A stretch of 64,000 nucleotides of DNA from Dichetophora obliterata (GCA_963920525.1 OY986437.1:110910715-110974714), one strand, 5' to 3'; shown: positions 46,371 through 57,921, counted from the stretch's first letter. Numbers and translations are program-made. The notes: generated by a model from the sequence alone, not told the origin.

Positions 46371-46610
46371 TAGGTTAAGTTAGGTTAAAGTGGCCCACAT
46401 AGACCAGATAGTTGGTCCGTTGTGATACCACAGGGGATCTACTCCTCCTCTCCTAAGTACTGTCGTGAAACCACCCTGAACTAGCAATAAAAAGCAGTAG
46501 ATGCTTAACGTCTGCCTCCTCAAGATCCCTGAGATCATAAAAAAAAGAGGCTTTCTAGATGCTTCTGTCTTCTGCGGGCTAAAGCGGGGCATGAATAGAG
46601 TTTTATATGC
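46371..46610. repeat. GC-richer repeat fragment beginning TAGGTTAAGTTAGGTTAAAG
   Basis: This 240-bp block has a composition unlike its surroundings and starts with tandem TAGGTTAAG units. I recall similar text in dispersed fly repeats but cannot assign it to a class. An ORF of 70 codons on the minus strand is not convincing. Confidence 0.4.
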
Positions 46611-46639
46611 TTAACAAGTGCATAAAATTTGGTAGTGAT

Positions 46640-46870
46640 CCTTAGCTTAGTTTTTGGGTAGTGCTGTTCATGGGTTAAACCAGCACTTTTCGAGAAAAAC
46701 GTGTTTAAAGTTTTTTCATGTAGATATACTTTTCATTGTCTTCTCTTCGGATGTTTGTGCTTATAACTCAAAACTTTCCTAGAATATTTTTACGTTGTTA
46801 TACATGTTATAAAAAAATTGATTTTTGATCGCCGAAAAACTTTAATGGGCCCTTAAGTGGTCTATTCTTA
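46640..46870 (-). repeat. Partial inverted relative of the 12561-13416 MITE
   Basis: GAGAAAAACGTGTTTAAAGT (about 46693) is the exact inverse of sequence at about 12868-12890, and the neighbouring TTTTTGATCGCCGAAAAAC resembles the TTTTTGAGCGCCGAGTAAC block there. The ends are not preserved. Confidence 0.5.
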
Positions 46871-49040
46871 AGCTTAAGTGAGATGACATTACTGTTGATA
46901 AGATTTCCATATCAAAAAGATTTCCCTCTTAGTTTTAAGTGGTTTTTTTTAAAACTTTAGTAAGATAAATAAGTAAGATGACATAAGTGTTAAAAATTTT
47001 CACATAATTTCATATATTCAATACCGAATCTCATTAAACAATGTTCGATCAGTTTTAATAAGATTTTCTGGATAGAATTCAGAAGATTTCTATGATTCTA
47101 AATTCGTCTTATTTGGTACTATTAAGAAGAAAATCTAATAAAATAGCATAAACGTGATTTTTTTGATTTGAAGTGATGGTTTTTGCTCTGTGTACCTTGT
47201 TTAAGTGCTTCGAAGGTGCTATCTATAGGAAGCACTCACTAGGAGCTCGCTCAATGAAATTTGAAAATATCCAAGTTATTTGGAAGAAGTTAAAAGAATT
47301 ATCTCGTTAAGGTGCTTCGTAAGAATCTGTACTCGAAGAAATCGAAAGAAATCACAAGTTTCTTCAAAGTCAAGTATATCGAGGTAGAAACTATTAAGAA
47401 TCATAAAAATGAATCCTCTTGGAATTTTAATTGTGCGTTGGGTTCTGGCTCCAAATTTGTTACAACAAAAGAGTTTATTTTTTATATCATTCCAATGGCA
47501 TGTAAGCCAATAAAAAAACTATCAATTTCTAAGATGATCCCCCTCAAAATAATTTGTTGGCAAAAATCAAAAGACTCAAGAAACAAACCTTATAGATTGC
47601 AAAGTTTCTTTAATTGAATACTAAGCTCAAAACAGAAGACTTAAGAAACAAACGTTGTCCAAAGCAAAAGAAATTGGTTGCCTGGCTTTTTAGATGTGGC
47701 ATAATTAAATGTTTTGCACACTGTCCTAATTTGCTATTAGCTTTTGCGCACTGATTTTCCCAGCCTTCAATTACTTCAAATTATTCAACGCTGTTGTTGT
47801 TGGAGTTGCATTTGAATTCACATTAAAACCGCTTTTGTATTCAGCATTCGATATGCTCTGAGCTTGAACTCTCCCACCACATCAAATGAGCTGCACTTAC
47901 AACAACAACAACAGCAACTAGAATAAAAATAATTCATAAACAACTGCAGCAAATGGAAATATTTTAAATATGCTATAAAAGATGAATTAAATTAATTTCA
48001 ATTAAATAACTTTAATCGTTCGTTCGAGCGTTCAACCAACATCATTATTTTTTTCCCAACAACAGTAAGACAACTTTTATGTTGCTGCTAATTTAGCTGT
48101 TGTCGTTTTTGTTAGTTTTGTTGTTTTCGTTGTATTTCATCTCATCAACCTCACCTTGAGTGGTGGATTTTTATGTCAGCAGGGGGTGGTTCGAGATTCT
48201 CGTTGAAAATTGTCCGTTGATTTAGTTTATTGTTTTTGTTGTTTTGTTTTTAAGAAATAACTAACACTTAATACATATTTCATTGTGTGTTGAACTTTCG
48301 AGTTTTTATTTATTTTTTGCCGCCATTATGTTTGCAACGTAATCCATTTCATTACTTTTGCCTTTCAGCCTCATTGTAGCATGATCGCCACTTGTTGTTG
48401 GACTTGCATCTGCAGCTGATGCTGATGTTGCCAGTCAGTTGAATGCAGTTCATTGCAATACTATTTGTTGTTGGTATTGTTTTTACTTGCTGTTAGATAC
48501 CGAACACTGACCGTTGCTGAATCAGCCACGATAAATTATCAAAACATAACGCAATGTAAATCAGCGATTCAAGCAGCGTAACGTAAAGAAAGTTTTTTTA
48601 ATACTTTTTTTTCCATTTTAATTTCATTGTTTTATTATTGTATATCAATATTTTGCATGAATTGAGTTCTCTTTTGTAGAGAGTTTTATTCATGTTGATA
48701 TGATATGCCTATTACATAATAACATTTGTTGTGTAGCAAAGAATTTTGAAGGTCATTTCATGTTGCACTGTTTGTTTGCCAGATTAATGTTTATTTCTCA
48801 GCTGTGAAGGCATAGAAAATAAAATTTATTTCATATATAATTCGATGATACACATAATTGTGGGATGTTGAGATTTAAATTGGTTTTTTATTCATTGGAA
48901 TTTTTTTATAAGATTATGATTACTGTTAATACAATTGCTTGAAATACAGACGTTATGTCAAATTTGACATAATTCAACCAATATTGTATAAAAAAATGGC
49001 CTAAAAAAATAATAAGTGGCTTAGAAAAAATCTAGTCTGC
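46871..49040. other. Non-coding stretch with two copies of the recurrent motif
   Basis: No gene is supported (ORF 47312-47617 is AT-rich and unrecognised). The recurrent motif occurs at 47567-47589 and 47631-47655, 64 bp apart, in the same orientation. Sequence 47700-48600 is non-repetitive with GTTGTT and CAACAA runs. Confidence 0.5.
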
Positions 49041-49110
49041 TGTGTTGTTGTTATCGTCTTTAAGACTTACTTGATCTAAATAGCTTGTACTTAAAAATCA
49101 TGTTAAATCA
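49041..49110 (-). repeat. Terminus remnant of the foldback family
   Basis: GTTGTTGTTATCGTCTTTAAGACTTACTTGATCTAAATAGCTTG recalls in order the ends of the foldback element at 56990-57921 (CTTCTTAAAAACTTTCTTGATCTAAAGCTCG). Only one end is present. Confidence 0.5.
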
Positions 49111-49489
49111 AAGAACAGATTACAATTGAATTTGAAAAAAATTAAATTGTTCAAAATTGCTCTTTTCTTCGGATGATAAACTGAAGACCTAGCTTAAGCG
49201 AACTTTGATTAAAATGATTAATGCAAGAAAGTGTTATTAAAAATTGGGTTTTTGTTCCGACCAGAGAACTGCACAAGCCTACTTGAATTCTATTTCAAGT
49301 ACTTGCTTAAAATACAAGTTCAAGCTAGCAAATATAGCTTGTAATTAAATATAAATAAGCCCAATTACACCTTGCGCCTTGCAAGTGTGCTAGCTTACAA
49401 AAACTGTGCTAGCCAAAAAGCTTGAAAAGCTTGAAATTGAAGGCAAGAATCCAATTATAGCAAGTATCCAAAAAATTCAATGAGCTTGT

Positions 49490-49800
49490 GTAGCGGATAG
49501 AGTTGAAACCTAGATTTTTGAATTTTTTTTTATATTCTTTTAATTTTGAAATTCTGACAACGGATTTGATTTCGAATATAATGTCAAAGTTTTAAATTTT
49601 AAGATGGCGGATAGGGTTGCCACCTAAATTTTTACCACAGTATTGCCACCTAATAATATGTATTTTTAAGAGTTTTAAACATAATTTAACAGTGTTAGGG
49701 AGTCACTGATTTCGAATCTGAAGTCAGAATTTTAAAATTCAAGATGGTGGATAGGGTTGCCACCTTAATTTTTCGTACTTTTATGAATTCGGGGCAAAAT
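49490..49800. repeat. 140-bp tandem repeat, about 2 copies
   Basis: GATTTCGAATATAATGTC (49568) and GATTTCGAATCTGAAGTC (49708) start two units 140 bp apart, each continuing to GGATAGGGTTGCCACC. A poorer third piece precedes them near 49493. Just upstream (49270-49500) GCTTG/CAAGC strings are unusually frequent. Confidence 0.6.
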
Positions 49801-51180
49801 TATAAAATTTTGAAATAATAGGGGAAACCAATTCTAGACATTTTTTTTAGCCAAATCGGAGTTGGTAAGTGCAACAGATATCATACTTCAGTGTGAAATG
49901 GCCGATATCATTTAATAAATACTTATAAAATAATTCATATACATTATCATTAAAACATTATTATGCTGAAAATTTTGTACTTTATGAAAATTATTTTTAT
50001 TAGTGATTTCGTTCTAAACAACGTAACACATTTTCGACAAAAGCGCAAGAGAATTTGATATATCAACAACGTTCGCTTTTGAATCAAAGTATAAGTTGTT
50101 GCGCCAACAGTGATAACAAATATGATCTCAAAGATAAAAGTTGTAGGCAGAAGCATGGTGAAATTATTATAAGGTGAACGTGACGTTTACAAATTTCGCA
50201 CAATTTTGCTTCATTTGTCAAAAAATTGCGAGCTTTTAGATACTTTTCAGCAATAGAATAATTATTGATTAAATTAATTTTCTATGCTATTATCTTGTCT
50301 TTTATCTATTCATTATTTTTTTTTTCTAAATACTTTCTTTTCTTTCTCTTTTTTAAATAAACTGTTTAAAGTGATTACTTAAAAACATTGAAATTATATA
50401 TTATATTTATTTTAATATTTTGATTTAATAATTTGTTTACATAATTTAAGATAAATGTTAGTATTTAAGTAAATATCTATCAACTTGATTTTCCTCTTTT
50501 GATGTACTATAAAAGATAAGTCTTAATGTACAATAATGAAATTTTTTTAATAATAATAATAAAAGAGCGGAACTGTTGATAAATGTCAATTAATTGATCA
50601 AATTTTACTTCGTTCCATTTTCACAAAAACTTATTAACAGAAGTCACTTGAGCTCGATAAAAAATTTTAGATTGTTTTCTAAACTTCTGCTTAAAATTAA
50701 CCATCAGCTGTTTTTGGCAACGCTAACAAACATTTTTTTTGACAGAGCTAAAAAATGCGCGTTCACCTTTTTGAATCCTCTATGGGCGAAAGAACTACGT
50801 ATGTGATCTTAATTCTCACTTATTTTATTTTTGATCTAGTATCTACGCATTTAATCTCACCGATGGGCTCCCTGGTGCGGGTCTATGGGGGGTAAGGGTA
50901 TGACTACCCTCCCCCCAAGAACTATTTATTATACTTTTTCAGATGACAATAAAGGTATTTTTGTATACATTTTTACAGTATTTCATAATTATTCTAAATT
51001 AGATTATTTCGATTTTTTCCAATGCCTCTGCAAAAAAATTTCTACGAAAAAGCACTTTAGCAAAAATTTGTTTTTACCACTGCAATTATTAAGAGAACAC
51101 TTAAGAACGCCACATATTTTTCGTGTTAAAACTATGCTCTAAATTTAACAATGTAAAAAAGGTTCGAATACTAAATCAAT
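49801..51180. other. Non-coding stretch
   Basis: No gene is supported (ORFs at 49950-50156, 50594-50806 and 50885-51142 are AT-rich and unrecognised). It contains a strong G/C hairpin at 50886-50917. Confidence 0.45.
50886..50917. repeat. G-rich/C-rich imperfect hairpin
   Basis: TGGGGGGTAAGGGTA is followed by a short loop and TACCCTCCCCCCA, which pairs with it apart from a two-base bulge. It stands out from the AT-rich surroundings and may be the end of a repeat. Confidence 0.6.
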
Positions 51181-51181
51181 T

Positions 51182-51690
51182 CAAAATGCTGTGGCAGTCA
51201 TGAAAGAAGTAGTGAAATTTTCTAACTCATCCTCAAAGCAAAGTAACATAATAAAACACTTTTCCAACAATCAGAAGCTCAAAAGCATTTGTAAAACCAG
51301 GTCACTCCCTCCATTCGAAAAAGACACAAATCTGTATTATGATTTAAAATTAACTTAAATGAAACTATAAGTGCATTAGAGAATAATTCACAATAGAAGG
51401 ATACAGAAGCTTCAAACAAAGCATCATTGCTTTTAAATACTCTCATCACAACAAACTGTATTGTGTCCTTATGCGTACTTTCAGATTTGTTGGTAGCATC
51501 TCAGGTTTTAAGGTAGGATCTTGCAAAAAACAAATCTCTATAAGAATATAGCAAAAAGTTCCATTAAGGCATTTTAATCACTGCTTAATACAAAGAGAGA
51601 AAACGCAGAACCCTATTTTAAGAATATACTTGGAGAGGTACAGGAATTACACGAGAAGTTAGATATGTCAATTTATATGATTATTATTAT
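51182..51690 (+). pseudogene. hAT-superfamily transposase remnant (ZMYM1-like type)
   Basis: The first block reads QNAVAVMKEVVKFSNSSSKQ, then SNIIKHFSNNQKLKSICKTR, the segment that precedes the C-L-x-E/T-R-W box in hAT-type proteins related to zinc-finger MYM-type 1. A second block after about 51440 reads LITTNCIVSLCVLSDLL, and a third (about 51590-51665) reads KRENAEPYFKNILGEVQELH followed by EKLDMS. The blocks lie in the expected order but are separated by frameshifts and stops. No terminal repeats were found. The assignment rests on remembered family patterns. Confidence 0.6.
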
Positions 51691-52450
51691 TATAATTATT
51701 ATTTATTATGGTGTACATTAAGACTTAGTCTTTTATAGTACTACATTAAACATGAACATTGAGTTTATAAAAAGTAACTTAAAACTAACATTACATTAGA
51801 AATATTTCAATTAACAATAAAATTTTAAAGGAAATGCAAAAATATAAAAAATACAATATGAAACATTAAAAATTAAACAAATATTTGATTGCAATAAATT
51901 GTCTTATTGACTTTCAAGTAATACACACGGCAATTAAAAATATGTAAATTATAAAGAGGAAGATAGCTAAGATTAAAGCATAGATGAGGTTAGAAAAATA
52001 GCATAAAATAGAATTATAGGTTTATTGACTAAAAGTTTTGTAATAATTAAAAATATTCAAATAAGCCACAGCCAAGAATGTCTTTACTTCTTAAAGAAAT
52101 GTGATCATATCGGTTGACTCAATATACATACCTAGCCGCGTTATTAAATGCCACAAGAAGTTTATGCTGTGAGTTTGAATCAAGCTGACTATATACGACG
52201 TCAAAAAATGCAATATGGGGCATTATTAATTGTACCACTAGTCTGCGACGAGTTTCAAGAGGTGTGAAGTTTGAAGAAGTGCGTAAGTAACGTAAAGTCC
52301 CATAAATTTTCCCTATAGTGTTGTTTATGTGCTCTATACAAGTAAGGTTAGAGTTAATTATGAATCCTAGATTTTTTTCTTTAAACACAAGCAAGTTGCT
52401 GAGCTCCAATAAACAGGGGAGGGATATCAATGAAGCATTATGTGCCTCAT
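51690..52450 (-). pseudogene. Non-LTR reverse transcriptase C-terminal remnant
   Basis: On the minus strand about 103 codons (52430-52119) read SLPCLLELSNLLVFKEKNLG, FIINSNLTCIEHINNTIGKI, TPLETRRRLVVQLIMPHIAF and AFNNAARYVY. This is the thumb/C-terminal region of LINE reverse transcriptases, in which a lagging 'NLGxxI...H' segment is followed by 'R..L....I.P...Y'. Similarity continues with stops to about 51950. An ATT-rich simple tract at about 51680-51705 may be the 3' tail. The catalytic YADD part is missing. Confidence 0.65.
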
Positions 52451-52681
52451 ATTGCTGGAAGACAACTTCAAGTAGTAATGTCAGAGCTTCGACACCAGAG
52501 GACTACTATCGAATTTCCATATGTGTTCCCTTACTGATTGATATCATTGCTGATATGGGGGCTCGTTTCAACGAAAAAAATTTTCCAAAACCTATATGGC
52601 AATGAAACTCTGCCAAACACAATTAAAAGACACAACAATGAAATATATGATTACCTTACGAACTTCAAATTTGGAAGTGTA

Positions 52682-53145
52682 AGACACACCGCACATTACA
52701 GACTTTTAGTCGGCCGATAGTTTAGTTGGTCTTCATGTGGGCATGGTGCCTTATGGAAGTCCGCACACCTACCAATTGAAGCGAGCAAAACTAAAAAATC
52801 AAATGGAAGGGCAGATTTAAACTAGATTTAAAAGTCTGCCAACTAACTGCAGACTGTCGAGTGGGTATGGCGTGCTATGGTAGTGCGCACATTAGCCGAT
52901 TAAATAGTTGGCCAACTGTTAGCCATTTTGCTTATTTTTGTTGTTTATCTTATTTTTCGTTGAAAACTTGAGAGCAGTAATTTTAAAACTCCCCATAAGA
53001 ATATTTCGAAAATGCAACCCTGCAAATGGTCTACTATCCGGCGACAGTGTGCGGACCTACCACCAACTAAATAGTTGGTTTGTTAGCTATGACCTTTGGA
53101 GCATTAAACTATCGTCCGACTAAAAGTCTGCAGTAAGCGGTGTCT
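52682..53145. mobile_element. TIR element of about 460 bp (CAGACTTTTAGTCGG arms)
   Basis: The left arm AGACACACCGC...ACAGACTTTTAGTCGGCC and the right arm (inverted) AGAGACACCGC...GCAGACTTTTAGTCGGACG share about 43 bp with few mismatches, continuing into GATAGTTTA. The interior has further GTGCGCACAT/GTCCGCACA-like inverted strings and no gene. The ends are approximate and no target duplication was confirmed. Confidence 0.6.
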
Positions 53146-53668
53146 CTAAATGGGAAAGAGAAACTCAGATAAATGATATCAACTCCGCTTTTGCTCTATG
53201 AGATAGTGACATTTTTCCACTGATATACAGAAGTTTGTTATCTTCTCCGCGCTTCCCCTCAGTGCAGCAACAGCTGTTACGTTCAACTATACACCAAGAG
53301 GCAATTTTTAAGTTTAATTTTTTGTTTGTAGATATGTCATACTGTAGCGAAACCGGGGGCGAACCTTTACAGGGTAACATGTCTGACTGTCTCAACCTGG
53401 CGAGGCCAGCATTATCCTTGTGAAATCGCCTCAAGTCGACTCAAACCTCCACGTGGTATTTCCTGGGCAACGTCAAAACTGACAACCGTTAGTTTGGCGG
53501 CTAATCTGAGCGGCGGGCCTCCCTAGGCTTAAAACAGTTTGTGCGTCGGGTGTGAAGCCCACCCGTAAAAACCCATTTCAATGAAAGCAAATAAGAATAG
53601 AAGAAAAATGATCCCCAAATCTGATGACGACTACCGCAAACGAAAAACGGATAATGATTTACGGATAT

Positions 53669-53993
53669 TAGAGTGGGGCGATTAGTATGGAAGGAAAAAA
53701 GTGTTAATGGGCGCTTCGCGTTTCTGATTCTTGGGATTGTACTGAGAAAAAAAGTCCACTAAAACATACGTCTACGGTGAAAATCAAGCTTCCAGATTTT
53801 GACTTGCAGTTTTTTTTCAGACTTTTGTTACGTTTTTTTTAATGGATATTTTGGCCTATAACAGCCAAAATGTTGAGATTTTTGTCTTAGTATTGGATCG
53901 AAAATCTCAATGGTTTGGCTGTTATAGGCCAAAATATCCAAAAAACATGTGACAAAAGTCTGAGAAAAAAGGTGTTCAAATCGCCCCACCCTA
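53669..53993. mobile_element. hAT-type MITE with 8-bp target-site duplication, nested in RTE copy 2
   Basis: TAGAGTGGGGCGATT (53669) and, inverted, TAGGGTGGGGCGATT (to 53993) are the terminal repeats. ACGGATAT flanks it on both sides (53661-53668 and 53994-54001), while RTE copy 1 has this 8-mer once, so the empty site is present in the same window. An inner palindrome around GGATATTTTGGCCTATAACA and its inverse fills much of the element. Eight-base duplications and TAGGG/CAGGG ends indicate hAT or P-type transposase mobilisation. Confidence 0.88.
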
Positions 53994-54589
53994 ACGGATA
54001 TGCATCTGGAATGACCGTACCTTAAAAGATATAAAGCTGATATCACTGCTATCCAAGAAATGCGATGGAGGGGACAGGGTTGCATTCGGCATGTACCCTG
54101 TGATATCTACTACAGCGGCCATGCGGAGAAGCACGAGTTTGGATGCGGATTTGTAGTTGGCAAGAGATTACGCCCCCACGTCCTGCGGCTCACACCTGTG
54201 AACGAACGACTTGCCATAATCCGCATCAAGGCTAAATTTTTTAATATTAATATTTAACACGGATATTTCTTGTTGCAGCCAAGATCCGTACACGTCTGTG
54301 CGCAGCTAAGAATAGACGCAACCCTACACACAGAAAGCTGGACGTCGACAAGCTGCAATCGAAGCAGACAGCCGATGCTTTCGCCACTCGACTCTCACTC
54401 CTGCTTCAAAGCACTCATATCATCGATTGGAGGATGATATATTGGCGCTGTGGACTCACATTTCCAACTCCATGCATGCGGCTGCTGAGAGATGATTGGC
54501 TACCACCGCCCTCGCCGAAACCAGTGATACGACCAGGAGTGTCGCGACGCCGCCTAAAAAGCCATGGAATGAGGACAGGAATGAGGCCC

Positions 54590-56275
54590 GAAAATTTTTC
54601 GAAAAAATAAGACGACTTGCCCGGTTTTAAAACCGGGGCCTCTTCCTGCAAGGATGAAAATGGAAATCTAGTGACAGATGTCCAGAGTACACTGACGTTA
54701 TGGAGGGCACACTTCTCTAAGCTTATAAATGGCGACGCTGACAGCAATCCCGCCATTAGAGATGATATTCCGGAAACCTTAATTACTGATGACAGCGTCT
54801 AGGTTCCGCTGCCCGACTATAATGAAGCTGAGCTGTTTAAGAACGGAAGCGAAGCTCTACTTAAATGCATTCACGAGCTTCTATGCAGAATATGGTCGGA
54901 AAAATGCATTCCGAACGATTGGAATCTCAGTGTGCTCTGCCCAATCCACAAGAAAGGCGATCTCACTATCTGTGCCAAATACCGTGGGATAAGCCTTCTT
55001 AATATCGCATATAAGGTCCTGTCGAGCGTTTTATGTGAAAGATTGAAGCCCATTGTAAACGAACTGATCGGAACTTATCAGTGTGGCTTCAGACCTGGAA
55101 AGTCCACCATCGACCAGATTTTCACGCTACGACAAATCTTGGAGAAGACTCAAGAAAAACAAGTCGACACCCACCATCTCTTTGTCGACTACAAAACCGT
55201 CTTTGACAGCCCAATAAGGAAGCACCTGTACTCCACCATGTCTGAATTCGGTATTCCTGCAAAACTAATACGACTTTGCAGGATGACACTGAGCAACACC
55301 AGCAGCGCAGTTAAAATCGGGAAGGACCTCTCCCCACCATTTGTTACCGAACGAGGTTTCAGACAAGGTGATATTTTATCGTGCGACTTTTTCAACCTAA
55401 TGATGGAAAAGATCATCCGAGCTGCTGATCTGAGACGTAATGGCTCAATATGCTACAAGAGTGTTATGCTGCTTGCGTATGCTGATGACATCGATATCAT
55501 TGGCCATAATACGTGCGAAGTCAGTGCAGCATTTTCCAGATTAAGAGAAAAAGAGTCAAGTCGAATGGGTCTGGCAGTGAATGCAGATAAGACGAAATAC
55601 TTGGTGTCAACAAACAAACAGTCCCAGCGTCTTGGAACCCAAGTTACAGTTGACAATACCTTCTTCGAGGTTGTGAAGGACTTCGTTTATCTGGGATTCA
55701 GCATAAACTCAACCAACGACATCAGCATTGAGATCAAACGAAGAATAACTCTTGCCAACAGGTGTTATTTTGGGCTCAGTAGGCAACAGAGAAGCAGAGC
55801 CCTCTCTCGACGAACGAAAATCACGTTCTATAAATCGCTCATCAAGCCCGTCCTACTTTATGCATCACAAACCTGGACGCTGAGCAGTTTAGATGAAAAG
55901 ACTTTAGGAGCATTCGAGAGAAAGATTCTTTGTAAGATCTATGGACCAATCTGCGTCAATGGCGAGTACCGAATACGGTGGAATGACGAACTGTATGAGC
56001 TGTACTCTGACATCGACATAGTCAAGCACATTAAAATCGAGCGGCTTCGCTGGCTTGGTCATGTTCAGCGCATGAAAGACGATGCTCCAGTGAAGAAAAC
56101 ATTCGAGTCGGTACCCAGCGGCGGTCAACGCAGAAGAGGACGACCGCATCTTCGTTGGAAAGACTAAGTAGAGGACAACTTGCCGAAACTTGGAATTTTC
56201 AATTGGCGCCAGCAAGCGAAAGACAGAAATGGCTGGCGCAAATTCTTAGATGAGGCCAAGACCGACATACGGTTG
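54590..56275 (+). pseudogene. RTE reverse transcriptase, copy 2, degenerate
   Basis: This corresponds to the RT half of the 24781-27765 frame. The longest open part, from about 54932 to the TAA at 56165, shows PIHKKGDLTICAKYRGISLL, CGFRPGKSTIDQIF, FVDYKTVFDS (copy 1 has AAFDS), GFRQGDILS and the YADD catalytic box near 55478. It keeps TGG where copy 1 has the stop, but acquires TAA in place of CAA after RWKD. The endonuclease half upstream is mostly deleted or frameshifted. Identity to copy 1 over the RT is visibly above 90 percent. It is non-functional as a whole. Confidence 0.88.
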
Positions 56276-56310
56276 TAGCGCCAACTAAGTAAGTAGTAGT
56301 CATACTGTAG

Positions 56311-56989
56311 CTCATGGCTGTAGGCTGTTATATAAAAATTTTTAAAATCGGTTCACAGATTCTGGTTGCGGTAAGATATGGGTTAAACGAATTTTATTAA
56401 GACGATTTGTGAAAAAAAAATTTACAAAAATCTAAAAAGTGTGTCCATCATTATATACCTCCTCCCCCCAAAGGTTTTTTCCAGATCCGCCGCTGTGTGC
56501 TCCCATCTGTTAAAAATCTCATCGATATCATGGATGTGCATTTGTTTTAGCAATTCTGTTGATCTCATGCAGCAGTTTGACATAATGATAATAGCTTCGG
56601 TAAATAAGCCCCATTCCAAGGACATATTTAGAAGTTCCTCGTCCAGTTACTTATAGGTTCTCATTTAACACGCTTTTATGGCGAAATTTTAAGAATTTTT
56701 TTGAGCAGAGCTTGAACTAAACAAAGGTTGGTTGAATTTGTTTTGTTAATATTTTTTCAGCAAGGTACGGCGTAAATTTAAATTGATGTTAAATTTTTTC
56801 GCTTATTTCTATTTTTCTCCAAAGTTCTAATATGTAATAGCTATTTTTTATTTGTATTTCTTTAAATTATAAATATTTCTAATTGATATAATAAGAGTTT
56901 ACTTGTAAAATGCTTTTGAAATATTATTTTAAGTTACATTAAAAATTTATTTTATTAGATAATTAATTTGTGATCTATTAAATTATTAC
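56311..56989. other. Non-coding stretch
   Basis: AT-rich. The overlapping short ORFs near 56422-56656 have no recognisable features. Nothing else is identified. Confidence 0.45.
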
Positions 56990-57921
56990 ATGAAATTTTA
57001 ACTGCAAGCTTTAGATCAAGAAAATTTTTAAGAAGGCAACAACAACAACAACAACTCTGTATAGAATCAATCACTTACTTTACTAGACGGTCTGTTTCGG
57101 ATTTCGCTACATTTCCTCTTCAGTAGTCTTTGAGTGATTAAGCTGTGATCGACTCATTGCTTAAAGTCGTATATGATTTCACACATTTTGGAACTCATTC
57201 ATCTGAACTATATTGAACAAAGTGAACTTTCAAATTGGCTACGTAATCATATGACATTTAAAACAGTAGGCTATTTATAGATCACCGCCATCAACTCTAC
57301 CAAGGCTGCCATCTAGCAAGGCTGCAACTAGAACAGCTTCTTATTTATTTCAGTATTTATTGGTGTTCGACGCCCAAATAATTTTAATTAATGTCAAATT
57401 AATTAAATATTCTAATAATTGATCGATTTCGGTCAAAGTCATGAGTAATTAAACATTTGGTTGTGAAAACAGCCACCTTTCAGTTAAAACACTAGCTTCT
57501 AGCGAAGCAAAAAAACTCGTTTCATTACTATGGTGCATTTCGACAAACTGTCGAACACCAATGAATATTGAAATAAATAAGAAGCAACTAGAACAGATGG
57601 CAACCTTGGTAGAGTTGATGGCGGTGATCTATAAATAGCTTACTGTTTTAAATGTCATATGATTACGTAGCCAATTTGAATGTTCAATTTGTTCAATATA
57701 ATTCAGATGAATGAGTTCCACAATGTGTGAAATCATATACGACTTTAAGCAGTGATCAACTCACAGCTTAATCACTCAAAGACTGCTGAAGACGAAATGT
57801 AGCGATTTCTGCAACAGACTGTTTAGTCAGCTAAGTGATTGACTCTATACAGAGTTGTTGTTGTTGTTGTTGCCTTCTTAAAAACTTTCTTGATCTAAAG
57901 CTCGCAATTAAAAATGCATGT
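56990..57921. mobile_element. Foldback element with arms of about 370 bp
   Basis: The left arm (about 57001-57373) and the right arm (about 57548-57912) are inverted copies with scattered mismatches. They share GCTTTAGATCAAG, AACAACAACAACAACTCTGT, TATAGA-TCAATCACTTA, ATCATATGACATTTAAAACA and the GGTGTTCGAC block at the tip. The inner loop is about 175 bp. No ORF is present. Related single ends occur at 49041-49110, 58905-58960 and 62376-62575. Confidence 0.85.

Larger units (their letters stand above)
53348..56298 (+). mobile_element. RTE copy 2, rearranged, with 12-bp target-site duplication
   Basis: GTCATACTGTAG occurs at 53336-53347 and again at 56299-56310, an exact 12-bp target-site duplication. 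The element starts CGAAACCGGGGGCGA and ends with the same AAGT-type tail as copy 1. Compared with copy 1 (24549-27788) it has lost about 40 bp near 54020, about 400 bp of the endonuclease near 54257, parts near 54440-54600 and about 66 bp near 54826. It has gained a 325-bp MITE at 53669-53993. Confidence 0.9.
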
